A stretch of DNA of 64,000 bases from contig NZ_JARZAI010000017.1 of NCBI RefSeq assembly GCF_029893355.1, positions 124,001-188,000 on the forward strand. Reading direction: 5' to 3'. Positions within the stretch are counted from its first letter, which is position 1. Every line of letters begins with the position of its first letter. The translations under genes and the position numbers were made by a program. Source of the DNA: Kitasatospora sp. MAA4 (GTDB lineage: Bacteria; Actinomycetota; Actinomycetes; Streptomycetales; Streptomycetaceae). The notes below the pieces were generated by a model. It saw nothing but the letters and a program-made list of their open reading frames with translations. It made no database searches and was not told the origin of the DNA. Positions 6,736 through 14,591 of the stretch are shown in pieces.

Positions 6736-9087
6736 TCACGCCACCACGGCGTCCTCCGGTTGGATGGGGAGGCGGCCGACCGGGAGGCCGGTGGCGGCGC
6801 GGACGGCGGCGGCGATGGCGGCGGGGGCCACCACGGCGGGGACGGCGCTGACCGCCTTGGCACCAAAGGTGGCGACCACGTCGCGCTCCTCCAGCAGGGC
6901 GGCGATCCGCACCTCGGGAGTGTCCAGGGCGGTGGGCAGCCGGTAGCCGGTGAGGGACGGGTTGACGAGCAGGCCGCCGGAGGTGCGCAGGTCCTCCAGC
7001 AGGGCCAGGCCGACGCCCTGGGCCACGCCGGCCTCGATCCGGTCCTCGATCTGGCCGGGGTTCAGCGCCCGGCCGACGTCCTGGGCCACCGTCACGTCGA
7101 CCACCCGGACGGCCCCGAGCTCGATGTCCACATCGACCACCGCGCGCATCGCGCAGAACGCGATCGAGACGAAGGCGTCGCCCTGCCCGGCCTCGTCCAG
7201 GGGCTCGGTCGGGTGCGGACGGCACTGGGCGGTGGCCCAGAGCTCCTTGCCCTCCAGCGCCTCGGTGACCGGCATGCCGAGCACGCCGTCGTAGGAGGTG
7301 ATCTTGCCGTCGGCGATCGAGAGCAGTTCGACGGACATCCCGAAGTTGGCGGCGATCGGTTGCAGCAGCTGGTGGCGGACCATCAGCGCGGCCCGCTCGA
7401 CGGCGCCGCCGGAGACCCAGGTGTGCCGGCCGCGGGCCGAGGGGCCGGCGATCGTCTGGTCGCTGTCGACCGGCGCGACGTACACCTCGGACACGCCGAG
7501 CACCGACTGCACGATCTGCCGGGCCAGGGTGGCGAAGCCCTGGCCGGAGTCGACGGCCGCGCAGATCACCGTGGCGTGGTCGCCGCTGACCCGGACGGTC
7601 GCGGTGGAGACCTCGTCCTCGCCCTCGGCGCCGAGCATGTGCACCATGCCCACCGCGTAGCCGATGCCGCGCCGCACCGCGGCCGGGTCGCCCGCTCCGC
7701 CGGGGCCGCCGGGCAGCAGCCAGTCGGTGTCGGGCTCGTCCACCGGGAGGGCGGGCAGCGGGGAGGCGGCGACGGCGTCGAGCAGCGCGGCGACCGGCGC
7801 CGGGCAGGTGACGGCCTGTCCGGTGGGCATCGCGTCGCCGGTGGCGAGCACGTTGCGGCGGCGGATCTCCAGCGGCTCGACGCCGATCCGGGCGGCCAGC
7901 TGGTCGAGCTGCGACTCGTAGGCGAAGCAGGTCTGCAGGGCGCCCTCGCCGCGCATCCGCCCGGCGGGCGGGTTGTTGGTGCGCACCGCCCAGGCGTCGA
8001 CAAAGACGTTCGGGCAGATGTACGGGCCGACCGAGAACGCCGTCGCGGCCGCCAGCGCCTCGGACGAGACGTCGGCGTAGGCGCCGCCGTCCAGCAGGAT
8101 CTGCGCCTCCACCTTGACCAACTTGCCCTGGGCGTCGGCATGGTGGCGGTAGCGCAGCAGGGCGGGGTGGCGGGTGGCGTGGGCCTGGAAGGACTCCTCG
8201 CGGGTGAGGGTCATCTTCACCGGGCGGCCGGTGCGCAGCGCGAGCAGCGCCAGGGTGACCTGGAAGGAGAGGTCCTCGCGGTCCGCGGTGGCGCCGGGCA
8301 CGCCGGTGACCACCAGGCGGACCCGGTCCCGCTCCAGGCCGAGGCAGGCGGCGGTGCGTTCGCGGTCGCCGTGCGGGTCGGTGGAGGACAGGTGCAGCTC
8401 GACGCCGCCGTCCGGGCGCGGCACCGCGAGCCCGGCCTCGGCGCCGATCGGGGCCGGGTCCTGGCGGCCGACCTGGTAGAGGCCCTCGACGATCACCTCG
8501 CCGACCACCTCCGGGTCGCCGCTGCGCAGCGGGAGGTGGCGGAAGAGGTTGCCGTCCGGGTGCAGCGGGGGCGCGTTGAAGGCCTGCTCGGGGTCGGTGA
8601 GCGCCTCCATCAGCTCGTACTCGACCACGATCGAGGCGGCGGCCAGCCGGGCGGTGTCGGGGTGGTCGGCGGCGACCGCGGCGATCGGCTCGCCGTGGTG
8701 GCGGACCACTCCGGCGGCGAGGACCGGCCGGTCGGTGCCCGGGCCCGGCGCGCCCGCGTCGCCCTCGCCGGGGTTCGGCAGGTCGGCGGCGGTCACCACG
8801 GCGTGCACGCCGGGGATGGCGAGGGCGGCTGCGGTGTCGATCGCGACGATCCTGGCGTGCGGGTGCGGCGAGCGCAGCACCGCGCCCCAGAGCAGGCCCT
8901 CGGCCCAGAGGTCGGCGGCGAACGGGTAGATGCCGAGTGCCTTGGGGAGCGCGTCGGTGCGCAGCGGGGAGCTGCCCAGGCCGAACGGCTGGGCCGCGCC
9001 CTCCTCACCCTCGGCTGAGGCGGAGGCTGAGGCGGAGTCCGCGGGGGCGTCCGGCGGAGCGAGGGCGGTGTCGGTCGGGGAGGTCAT
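6736..9087 (-). CDS. Xanthine dehydrogenase-family molybdopterin subunit with altered active site
   Basis: The protein has 783 residues, the usual length for this subunit. After a ~35-residue Ala/Ser/Glu tail it shows the aldehyde oxidase/xanthine dehydrogenase hammerhead region (GAVLRSPHPHARI) and then the cofactor-binding domains (PPAGRMRGEG, DSGQGFATLARQIV). Two catalytic motifs are not canonical. The glycine-rich FGGKE motif appears as GVPGATADRED. The C-terminal K-(A/G)-V-G-E-P loop, which carries the catalytic Glu, appears as KAVSAVP, with Ala in place of Glu (codon 6844-6846). It is the last gene of a three-gene operon and overlaps its predecessor by 4 nt. It should form an alpha-beta-gamma complex in the cytoplasm. 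The natural reaction is uncertain because of the lost Glu; purine hydroxylation is the family default. Confidence 0.87.
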   Translation of the reverse strand: MTSPTDTALAPPDAPADSASASASAEGEEGAAQPFGLGSSPLRTDALPKALGIYPFAADLWAEGLLWGAVLRSPHPHARIVAIDTAAALAIPGVHAVVTAADLPNPGEGDAGAPGPGTDRPVLAAGVVRHHGEPIAAVAADHPDTARLAAASIVVEYELMEALTDPEQAFNAPPLHPDGNLFRHLPLRSGDPEVVGEVIVEGLYQVGRQDPAPIGAEAGLAVPRPDGGVELHLSSTDPHGDRERTAACLGLERDRVRLVVTGVPGATADREDLSFQVTLALLALRTGRPVKMTLTREESFQAHATRHPALLRYRHHADAQGKLVKVEAQILLDGGAYADVSSEALAAATAFSVGPYICPNVFVDAWAVRTNNPPAGRMRGEGALQTCFAYESQLDQLAARIGVEPLEIRRRNVLATGDAMPTGQAVTCPAPVAALLDAVAASPLPALPVDEPDTDWLLPGGPGGAGDPAAVRRGIGYAVGMVHMLGAEGEDEVSTATVRVSGDHATVICAAVDSGQGFATLARQIVQSVLGVSEVYVAPVDSDQTIAGPSARGRHTWVSGGAVERAALMVRHQLLQPIAANFGMSVELLSIADGKITSYDGVLGMPVTEALEGKELWATAQCRPHPTEPLDEAGQGDAFVSIAFCAMRAVVDVDIELGAVRVVDVTVAQDVGRALNPGQIEDRIEAGVAQGVGLALLEDLRTSGGLLVNPSLTGYRLPTALDTPEVRIAALLEERDVVATFGAKAVSAVPAVVAPAAIAAAVRAATGLPVGRLPIQPEDAVVA

Positions 9088-10424
9088 GCGTGGTCGTCCT
9101 CGGGGAGGCGGAGGCCGTGCGCGGAGGCCGCGTCGTAGGGCGCGGCGGGCGCGGGTTCGTAGACGGTCCCGTCGTACCCGACGCCGTCGTAGGACGTGCG
9201 GTCGTACGGAGTGCCCTCGTAGCCGGCGCCCTCGTAGGGGGCTCCGGCGTACTGCTGGTCGGGGTAACCCGGGTACCCGGTCCCCTGGGCGGGGGTGCCG
9301 TGCGCCGGCGTCCCGTACGGCGTGCCGTGTGCGGGGGTCGGCTCGTACGGCGTCCCGTGCGCCGGGGTGCCCTCGAACGGCGCGCCCGGCGCACTGGTGC
9401 CGTGAGCGGGGGTGGGCTCGTAGGTCGCGCCGGCGGCGTACACCGTTCCGGGGCCGTACGCCGTCGGGTCGTACCCCGGATAGCCCTGCGGCGGGACCAC
9501 CCCGACGCCGACGCCGGTGCCGGCCGCCGTCGGCAGCGGCTGGTAGCCGCCGGCCGACTGGTCGGGACCGGGCATCGGCGTGCCCTCGAAGGGCGGCACG
9601 TCCTCGAAGGGCTGCGCGGCCTCGAAGTCCTGCGAGGCCGCGTAGGCCTGCGGTGCGTCGTAGACCGGCGGCGCCTCGAAGGGCTGGGCGACGATCCAGC
9701 CGCTGTCGTCGTTCCCGAAGACCGGGACCTCGCCGGCCGCGGCCGTCTCGGTCCAGGCGTCCTGGTACACCGGCAGATCCGGAACCTCGGATTCCGCCTG
9801 CACCTGTACCGGCTCTGCGGGCTCAGCAGGCTCAGCCGAAGCGGCGACCTCGGCCGCCGCCTCCTCGGCCTCCAGCAGCGCCGCCGAGCGCGCGTCCGCC
9901 ACCGTCTGGACGGCCGCCAGCGCACTGCGGTAGCCCGTGCAGCGGCAGAGGTTGCCGCAGAGCGCCTGGCGCGCCTCGACCTCGCTGGGCCGGTGGTTGC
10001 GCTGGAGCAGGTCGTGCACCGCCATCGCCATGCCGGGCGTGCAGTAGCCGCACTGCACGGCGCCCGAGTCGGCGAGCGCCTGCTGCACGTCGCTGGCCGC
10101 GCCGCCGGCCGACAGGCCCTCCACCGTGCTGATCTCGCTGTCCGCGGCCAGCGCCGCCGGCACCAGGCAGCCGGCCACCAGCTGGCCGTCCACCTGCACC
10201 GAGCAGGCACCGCACTCGCCCTGCTCGCACCCGTTCTTGGCGCCGGCCAGGCCGAGCCGCTCGCGCAGCACGTAGAGCAGGCTCTCGCCGATCCAGGCGT
10301 CCGTGACGGGACGTTCGAAGCCGTTGACGCGCAGCGTGTAGGACGCGCAGGGGCGCTCGTCGACCGGGTGGACCGGGTGGTTCGTCATGTCAACCGCCAC
10401 ATCAGCCGTCACGTCAGCCGTCAC
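9084..10424 (-). CDS. Xanthine dehydrogenase-family 2Fe-2S subunit with long repetitive tail
   Basis: The protein has 446 residues against the usual 150-200. GTG at 10424 overlaps the upstream stop (GTGA) and follows GGAAGGG. The first ~170 residues hold both [2Fe-2S] clusters: CEQGECGAC plus a fourth Cys (plant-ferredoxin type), and CGYC with CGNLCRC (second cluster). All eight ligands are present, so electron transfer from molybdenum to FAD should work. From about residue 180 the sequence becomes acidic/Ala-rich. From about 330 it is Gly/Pro/Tyr/Thr-rich with repeated TPAHGTPY-like and EGxxYEGTPYD-like units up to the stop. This tail looks disordered, is absent from characterised homologues, and could mediate oligomerisation or partner binding. 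Confidence 0.88.
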   Translation of the reverse strand: MTADVTADVAVDMTNHPVHPVDERPCASYTLRVNGFERPVTDAWIGESLLYVLRERLGLAGAKNGCEQGECGACSVQVDGQLVAGCLVPAALAADSEISTVEGLSAGGAASDVQQALADSGAVQCGYCTPGMAMAVHDLLQRNHRPSEVEARQALCGNLCRCTGYRSALAAVQTVADARSAALLEAEEAAAEVAASAEPAEPAEPVQVQAESEVPDLPVYQDAWTETAAAGEVPVFGNDDSGWIVAQPFEAPPVYDAPQAYAASQDFEAAQPFEDVPPFEGTPMPGPDQSAGGYQPLPTAAGTGVGVGVVPPQGYPGYDPTAYGPGTVYAAGATYEPTPAHGTSAPGAPFEGTPAHGTPYEPTPAHGTPYGTPAHGTPAQGTGYPGYPDQQYAGAPYEGAGYEGTPYDRTSYDGVGYDGTVYEPAPAAPYDAASAHGLRLPEDDHA

Positions 10425-11338
10425 TTCAGCGCCCTTCCCAGTGCCCGGCGGGCCAGCACCGCCACGGTACGCCGCAGCCGCAGCGCCACCGCCGTCGGCC
10501 CCTCCACGGCGAGTCCGGACGCCGCGTCGGCGCCGTAGCCGTCCGGTACGCAGGCGGTCGCCACGTACTCGCCGAAGGCGGCCGAGGCCGCCGGGTCGAT
10601 GGCCGGCACGCCCTCCTCGCCCCGGGCGTCCCAGTCGATGCAGCCGGCCACCCAGGCCTCGGCCTCCAGCGGCCGCAGCGGCACCGGTGCGACGGCGCCG
10701 ACCGCGCAGCGCACGGCGCGACGGGCCGGGTCCAGCACGAGCGCGACGGAGGCGGTGGCCCGGGACGGGCCGCTGCGTCCGGTGGCCTTGAGGAAGACCT
10801 GCGGGGCGTTCAGCAGCGGGACCCGGACCCAGGTGAGCAGTTCACCCGGGCGCATCGGGTCGAGACCGGTGAGCAGGTGGCTGACCGGGACCTCGCGGGT
10901 GGCGCCGGGCCGGGCCAGCGTGACGCTGGCCTCCAGCGCGGCCAGCACCGGGAGGGTGTCGCCGGCCGGGGCTGCGGTGGCGATGTTGCCGCCGAGCGTC
11001 CCGACGTTGCGGGTCTGCGGCGGTCCCGCGGTGCGCGCGGCGTCGGCGAGCGCGGGGATCAGGGCGGCGAAGTCGGGCCGGTCCATCCGGGCGAGCGTCA
11101 GCCCGGCGCCCAGCACGGCGGTTCCGCCGTCCTCGTAGCGCCAGCCGCGCAGTTCGGTGATCCGGCCAAGGCCGATCAGCGCGGCGGGACGCAGCCGCCC
11201 GGCGTTGACGGCCTCCATCAGGTCGGTGCCACCGGCCACCGGTACCGCGGCGGGGCTGGCGGCCAGGGCCTCGACGGCCTCGTCGAGGGAGGTCGGCAGC
11301 ATGATCGTCCGGTTCACCAGGATCCCACCGTGCTCCAC
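10421..11338 (-). CDS. Xanthine dehydrogenase-family FAD-binding subunit
   Basis: The protein has 305 residues from GTG 11338; a second GTG at 11317 (VNRTIMLPTS) is a plausible alternative and gives 298 residues. The FAD-binding motifs of the vanillyl-alcohol-oxidase/CO-dehydrogenase-flavoprotein fold are visible: VAGGTDLM near residue 35, then NVGTLGGNIATAAPAGD near 110. It passes electrons from the 2Fe-2S subunit to NAD+ or another acceptor. It is first in the operon, overlapping the 2Fe-2S gene by 4 nt. The ~300 bp upstream must contain the operon promoter. No regulator lies next to it. Confidence 0.87.
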   Translation of the reverse strand: MEHGGILVNRTIMLPTSLDEAVEALAASPAAVPVAGGTDLMEAVNAGRLRPAALIGLGRITELRGWRYEDGGTAVLGAGLTLARMDRPDFAALIPALADAARTAGPPQTRNVGTLGGNIATAAPAGDTLPVLAALEASVTLARPGATREVPVSHLLTGLDPMRPGELLTWVRVPLLNAPQVFLKATGRSGPSRATASVALVLDPARRAVRCAVGAVAPVPLRPLEAEAWVAGCIDWDARGEEGVPAIDPAASAAFGEYVATACVPDGYGADAASGLAVEGPTAVALRLRRTVAVLARRALGRALK

Positions 11339-11636
11339 TCACTCAGGCTGGGCTCACTCGGATCTGAGCCCGGCCTCTCGGCGGCCGACGCGAGGGCCGG
11401 CCGGTTCGTCCCGCGCCGCAGGTCTGCGGCACCGCCCGTAGAGTACGGGCCCGGGCTGCCGAACAGAAGCAGCCGGTCTGGGTCGGGCAACTCTGGCACA
11501 TCGCGCGCGGTGATCACCCCCGGGGTGGCGGACGTATCGGTCACCTTTCGGTCAGATCCGGAACGAATCGGACCTGATGTTCATCTTTTCTTGACGTAGG
11601 ACCCTCCCAGGAAGGTTCCCTGTGCCGCCAGGATGA

Positions 11637-13292
11637 TCAGACCGCAGGTGGCGGACCCGCCAGCGGCCGTCCCAGCACACCGGGTCGGCGCTGCCACGAG
11701 TGCGGGCCGCCGGGCGGGCGGTACTCCACGCCGAGGGCGTCCAGGCGCGCGTAGTGGGTGCGCATCCGGCGCTCGAATCCGGGCCAGTCCCGGGCCGCCG
11801 GCTCAGTCGGCAGCGCCGACCAGGCGACCTCGGCGAAGGCCACCAGCCGCGGGAAGGCGCGGAAGTCGAGGTCCCGGGCGTCGTCCGCGAACTCGCTCCA
11901 CAGGTTCGCCTGGGTGCCGATCACGTGACGCGCACTCACCGGGTCGAGTGACGGCGGCACCGGCTCGAAGCGGTAGACGTCCTCCAACGAGCGTACGTAG
12001 CCGACCGGGATCGGCTCGTCCTCGCCGTCCGCCTGCCGGTGGTCCAGGTACACGTGCTGCTCCGGGCACATCACCACGTCGTGTCCGGCCCGCGCGGCCG
12101 CCACCCCACCCGCGTACCCGCGCCAGGAGGAGACCGCCGCACCCGGGGCCAGTCCGCCCTCCCGTCGCCCGCCGCCACCCTTCTGCGGAAGCGCTTCGCG
12201 CTGCCCCTCCATGATCTCGTCCCAGCCGATCAGCCGGCGACCCCGCGCGGCCAGCCAGCGGTCGAAGTGCCGGATGAACCAGCTCTGCAGTTCGTCCTCG
12301 TCCGCCAGCCCCTGCTCGCGGATCCGCGCCTGTGCGGCGGGGCTGGCCCGCCACTGCTCCTTGGGGCACTCGTCGCCGCCGAGGTGGACGAACTCGGACG
12401 GGAAGACGTCGAGCAGCTCCTCCAGGACACCTTCGAGGAAGGCGAGGGTCGCGTCGGAGACGTTCAGCACGTTCGGACTGACCCCCCAGTCGCTCCACAC
12501 GCCGAGCGCGGCCGTGTCCACCACGTCGGTGTTGCCCAGCTCCGGGTAGGCGGCGACTGCGGCCTGCACATGGCCGGGCAGGTCGATCTCGGGGACCACG
12601 GTGATGCCGCGCTCGGCCGCGTACGCGACCAGCTCGCGCAGGTCGTCCTGGGTGTAGAAGCCGCCGTGCGGGCGGTCGTCGCGCCGGTCGGCGTCGCGGA
12701 AGCCGACCATCGAACGCTCCCGCCAGGCCCCCGTGCCGGTGAGCTTCGGAAAGCGCCGGACCTCGAAGCGCCAGCCCTGGTCGTCGGTCAGATGCAGGTG
12801 CAGCACGTTGAGCTTGTGGGCGGCCAGCAGGTCGACGTAGCGCAGCAGGTCGGCCTTGGGCAGGAAGTGCCGGGAGACGTCCAGCAGGACGCCGCGCCAG
12901 CCGAACCGCGGGGCGTCGGCGATCTCGCAGGCCGGCAGCGACCAGCCGCCGCGGCGCAGCGGCGCCCGCCGGTAGGCGTCCGGGCCGAGCAGCTGACGCA
13001 GGGTCTGGGCCGCCCACCCGGCGCCGCCCGGTCCCCCGGCGGTGAGCCGGGCCCGCCCGTCCGCGACGGTGATCCGGTACTCCTCGGGGCCGAGCGCGGC
13101 GTCCAGGCTCAACTCGATGTCCGGCGACGCCGCGGGTTCGAGCGGCAGCCCGGTGGCGGCGCCGAGCACCGCGCGCAGCCACCGGACGGCGGCTGCGCAG
13201 CCGGGGGCGCCGCCCAGCGTCGTCCGCGGACCCAGCAGCAGCCCCTCCGCGACGGGGAAGCTGCTGCTCGACGGGGCGGGGATGAGGTCCAT
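11637..13292 (-). CDS. Beta-N-acetylhexosaminidase, GH20
   Basis: The protein has 551 residues. It shows the GH20 N-terminal alpha/beta domain (residues 1-120) and then the TIM barrel, with RGVLLDVSRHF, HLHLTDDQGWR and the catalytic Asp-Glu pair in HLGGDECPKEQW. The Glu donates the proton and the Asp orients the substrate acetamido group. Substrates would be terminal GlcNAc or GalNAc of chito-oligosaccharides or glycoconjugates. There is no signal peptide at the chosen start (MDLIPAPSSS), so it looks cytoplasmic and may process imported chitobiose. It is alone on its strand, followed by the xanthine-dehydrogenase-like operon ~300 bp later. Confidence 0.9.
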   Translation of the reverse strand: MDLIPAPSSSSFPVAEGLLLGPRTTLGGAPGCAAAVRWLRAVLGAATGLPLEPAASPDIELSLDAALGPEEYRITVADGRARLTAGGPGGAGWAAQTLRQLLGPDAYRRAPLRRGGWSLPACEIADAPRFGWRGVLLDVSRHFLPKADLLRYVDLLAAHKLNVLHLHLTDDQGWRFEVRRFPKLTGTGAWRERSMVGFRDADRRDDRPHGGFYTQDDLRELVAYAAERGITVVPEIDLPGHVQAAVAAYPELGNTDVVDTAALGVWSDWGVSPNVLNVSDATLAFLEGVLEELLDVFPSEFVHLGGDECPKEQWRASPAAQARIREQGLADEDELQSWFIRHFDRWLAARGRRLIGWDEIMEGQREALPQKGGGGRREGGLAPGAAVSSWRGYAGGVAAARAGHDVVMCPEQHVYLDHRQADGEDEPIPVGYVRSLEDVYRFEPVPPSLDPVSARHVIGTQANLWSEFADDARDLDFRAFPRLVAFAEVAWSALPTEPAARDWPGFERRMRTHYARLDALGVEYRPPGGPHSWQRRPGVLGRPLAGPPPAV

Positions 13293-13333
13293 GCCGTCAT
13301 CCTGCCGCGCCTGCCGCGAGTGGTCTATGCCAA

Positions 13334-13375
13334 TCGGACTACTTCTCGGCTGCTACTTCTTGGCGCCTACTTCTT
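13334..13375. repeat. 14-bp tandem repeat, three copies, spanning a stop codon
   Basis: Three adjacent 14-bp units (13334-13347, 13348-13361, 13362-13375) share the core CTACTTCT. On the minus strand each unit contains GAAGTAG. The first unit read supplies the final Lys codons and TAG stop of the DUF3039 gene. Slippage here would change only the 3' untranslated part. Confidence 0.6.
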
Positions 13376-13651
13376 GTCACCCGACTTGTCGCCGCTTCCC
13401 GCCGGGTCGATGCCCTCGAAGATCTCCTTGCACATCGGACAGACCGGGTACTTCTTCGGGTCGCGCCCGGGCACCCAGACCTTGCCGCAGAGCGCGACCA
13501 CCGGGGAGCCGGAGAGCGCGCTCTCCATGATCTTGTCCTTCTGGACGTAGTGCGCAAAGCGCTCGTGGTCGCCGTCCCCGTGGGACACCTGGGGGACGGG
13601 CTCGACCAGGGTGCCGGTGCCGAGGCCGCGCTCGGGCTCAAGAGTGCTCAT
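13367..13651 (-). CDS. DUF3039 family protein
   Basis: The protein has 94 residues from ATG 13651 (MSTLEPERGLG). It carries the conserved core YVQKDKIMESALSG, then VVALCGKVWVP and a CPMC pair near residue 72. With the Cys in VALCG this probably makes a small zinc-binding site. DUF3039 proteins are widespread in actinobacteria with no known function. There is no ribosome binding site, but TAGACT lies 8 nt upstream, so the message is probably leaderless. The C-terminus is a charged GDKSGDKK tail encoded partly by a tandem repeat. It is likely cytoplasmic. Confidence 0.85.
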   Translation of the reverse strand: MSTLEPERGLGTGTLVEPVPQVSHGDGDHERFAHYVQKDKIMESALSGSPVVALCGKVWVPGRDPKKYPVCPMCKEIFEGIDPAGSGDKSGDKK

Positions 13652-13659
13652 GAGGGCCA

Positions 13660-13665
13660 AGTCTA
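13660..13665 (-). promoter_or_regulatory. TANNNT -10 element for leaderless DUF3039 transcript
   Basis: On the minus strand TAGACT ends 8 nt before the ATG at 13651 and no Shine-Dalgarno sequence intervenes. This spacing places the transcript start at the start codon. There is no clear -35. Confidence 0.45.
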
Positions 13666-13723
13666 TGGGGGCCGTACGGGAAACGGACCACCACGACGCC
13701 GAGCCGGTCAGCCGCGGGCCCGC

Positions 13724-14293
13724 TCAGTTGAGCGTCGGGTCCTCCGGATAGGTCGCCAGCATCGCCAACGCGCCGCGCTGGCGCCGCAGCACCGCACGCC
13801 AGAGCCGCTCCGGGTCGGGGCAGGAGATGTCCCCCGGCTCGGAGTCGACCAGGTACCAGGCGCCCTCGGCGATCTCGACCTCCAACTGCCCCGGCGTCCA
13901 GCCCGCGTAGCCGGCGAAGACCCGCAGGCCGCCCAGTCCGCCGGCCAGGATCTGCGGCGGCGCCTCCAGGTCGACCAGGCCGATCGCCCCGTGCACCCGG
14001 CGCCAGCCCAGCGGGTCGGCCGGTCCCGGCTCGCCCGGGACCACGGCGACCGCGAGCGCCGAGTCCAGGCCGACCGGGCCGCCCTGGAAGACCACCGGCG
14101 GCGCGCCCGCCAGCTCGGCCCAGCCGTCCAGCACGTCGGAGACGTCGACCGGGGTCGGCCGGTTCAGGACGACGCCGAGCGCGCCCTGCACGTCGTGGTC
14201 GAGCAGCAGCACCACCGATCGGGCGAAATTCGGATCGGTGAGCATAGGAGTCGCGACGAGCAGTCGGCCGGTGTGCGAAGGGGCCGCGGTCAT
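13724..14293 (-). CDS. YqgE/AlgH family protein
   Basis: The protein has 189 residues, the typical family length. It begins MTAAPSHTGRLLVATPML and shows the family signatures DPNFARSVVLLLDHD, GALGVVLNRPTP, FQGGPVG and VFAGYAGWTPGQLE. YqgE proteins are conserved cytoplasmic proteins of unknown biochemical role. It is divergent from murA across a ~300-bp spacer. No good ribosome binding site precedes the ATG, so a leaderless message is possible here too. Confidence 0.9.
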   Translation of the reverse strand: MTAAPSHTGRLLVATPMLTDPNFARSVVLLLDHDVQGALGVVLNRPTPVDVSDVLDGWAELAGAPPVVFQGGPVGLDSALAVAVVPGEPGPADPLGWRRVHGAIGLVDLEAPPQILAGGLGGLRVFAGYAGWTPGQLEVEIAEGAWYLVDSEPGDISCPDPERLWRAVLRRQRGALAMLATYPEDPTLN

Positions 14294-14591
14294 GTCTCAC
14301 ATGATCCCGCAGCTCAGGCCCGAGCGGGTACCCAACACGAAAGCTCGTCCGACACCCTGCGCCCCGCGGCGTGACCCCCGCCACTCGCGACCAAACCTCG
14401 CACAGCCGCATACTCACCCGTTCGGCGGACATAAGGCCGAGCTTCCACCCGGAGAGAGCATGATCACGACGCGATCTCACGGGAACCAAAGAACCTCCTA
14501 CTACCATCTACCGAAGGTGGCGCCCGTGCGGCCCGCGCCACGCGCCCCTCCCTCCTGCCACTTCGGCTGCGAACCCCCGATTGCGAGAACG

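Noticed and set aside
11314..11544. 76-residue minus-strand frame upstream of the FAD subunit
   Set aside because: It overlaps the FAD subunit start, has no ribosome binding site and no recognisable sequence. It is more likely promoter and leader DNA of the operon.
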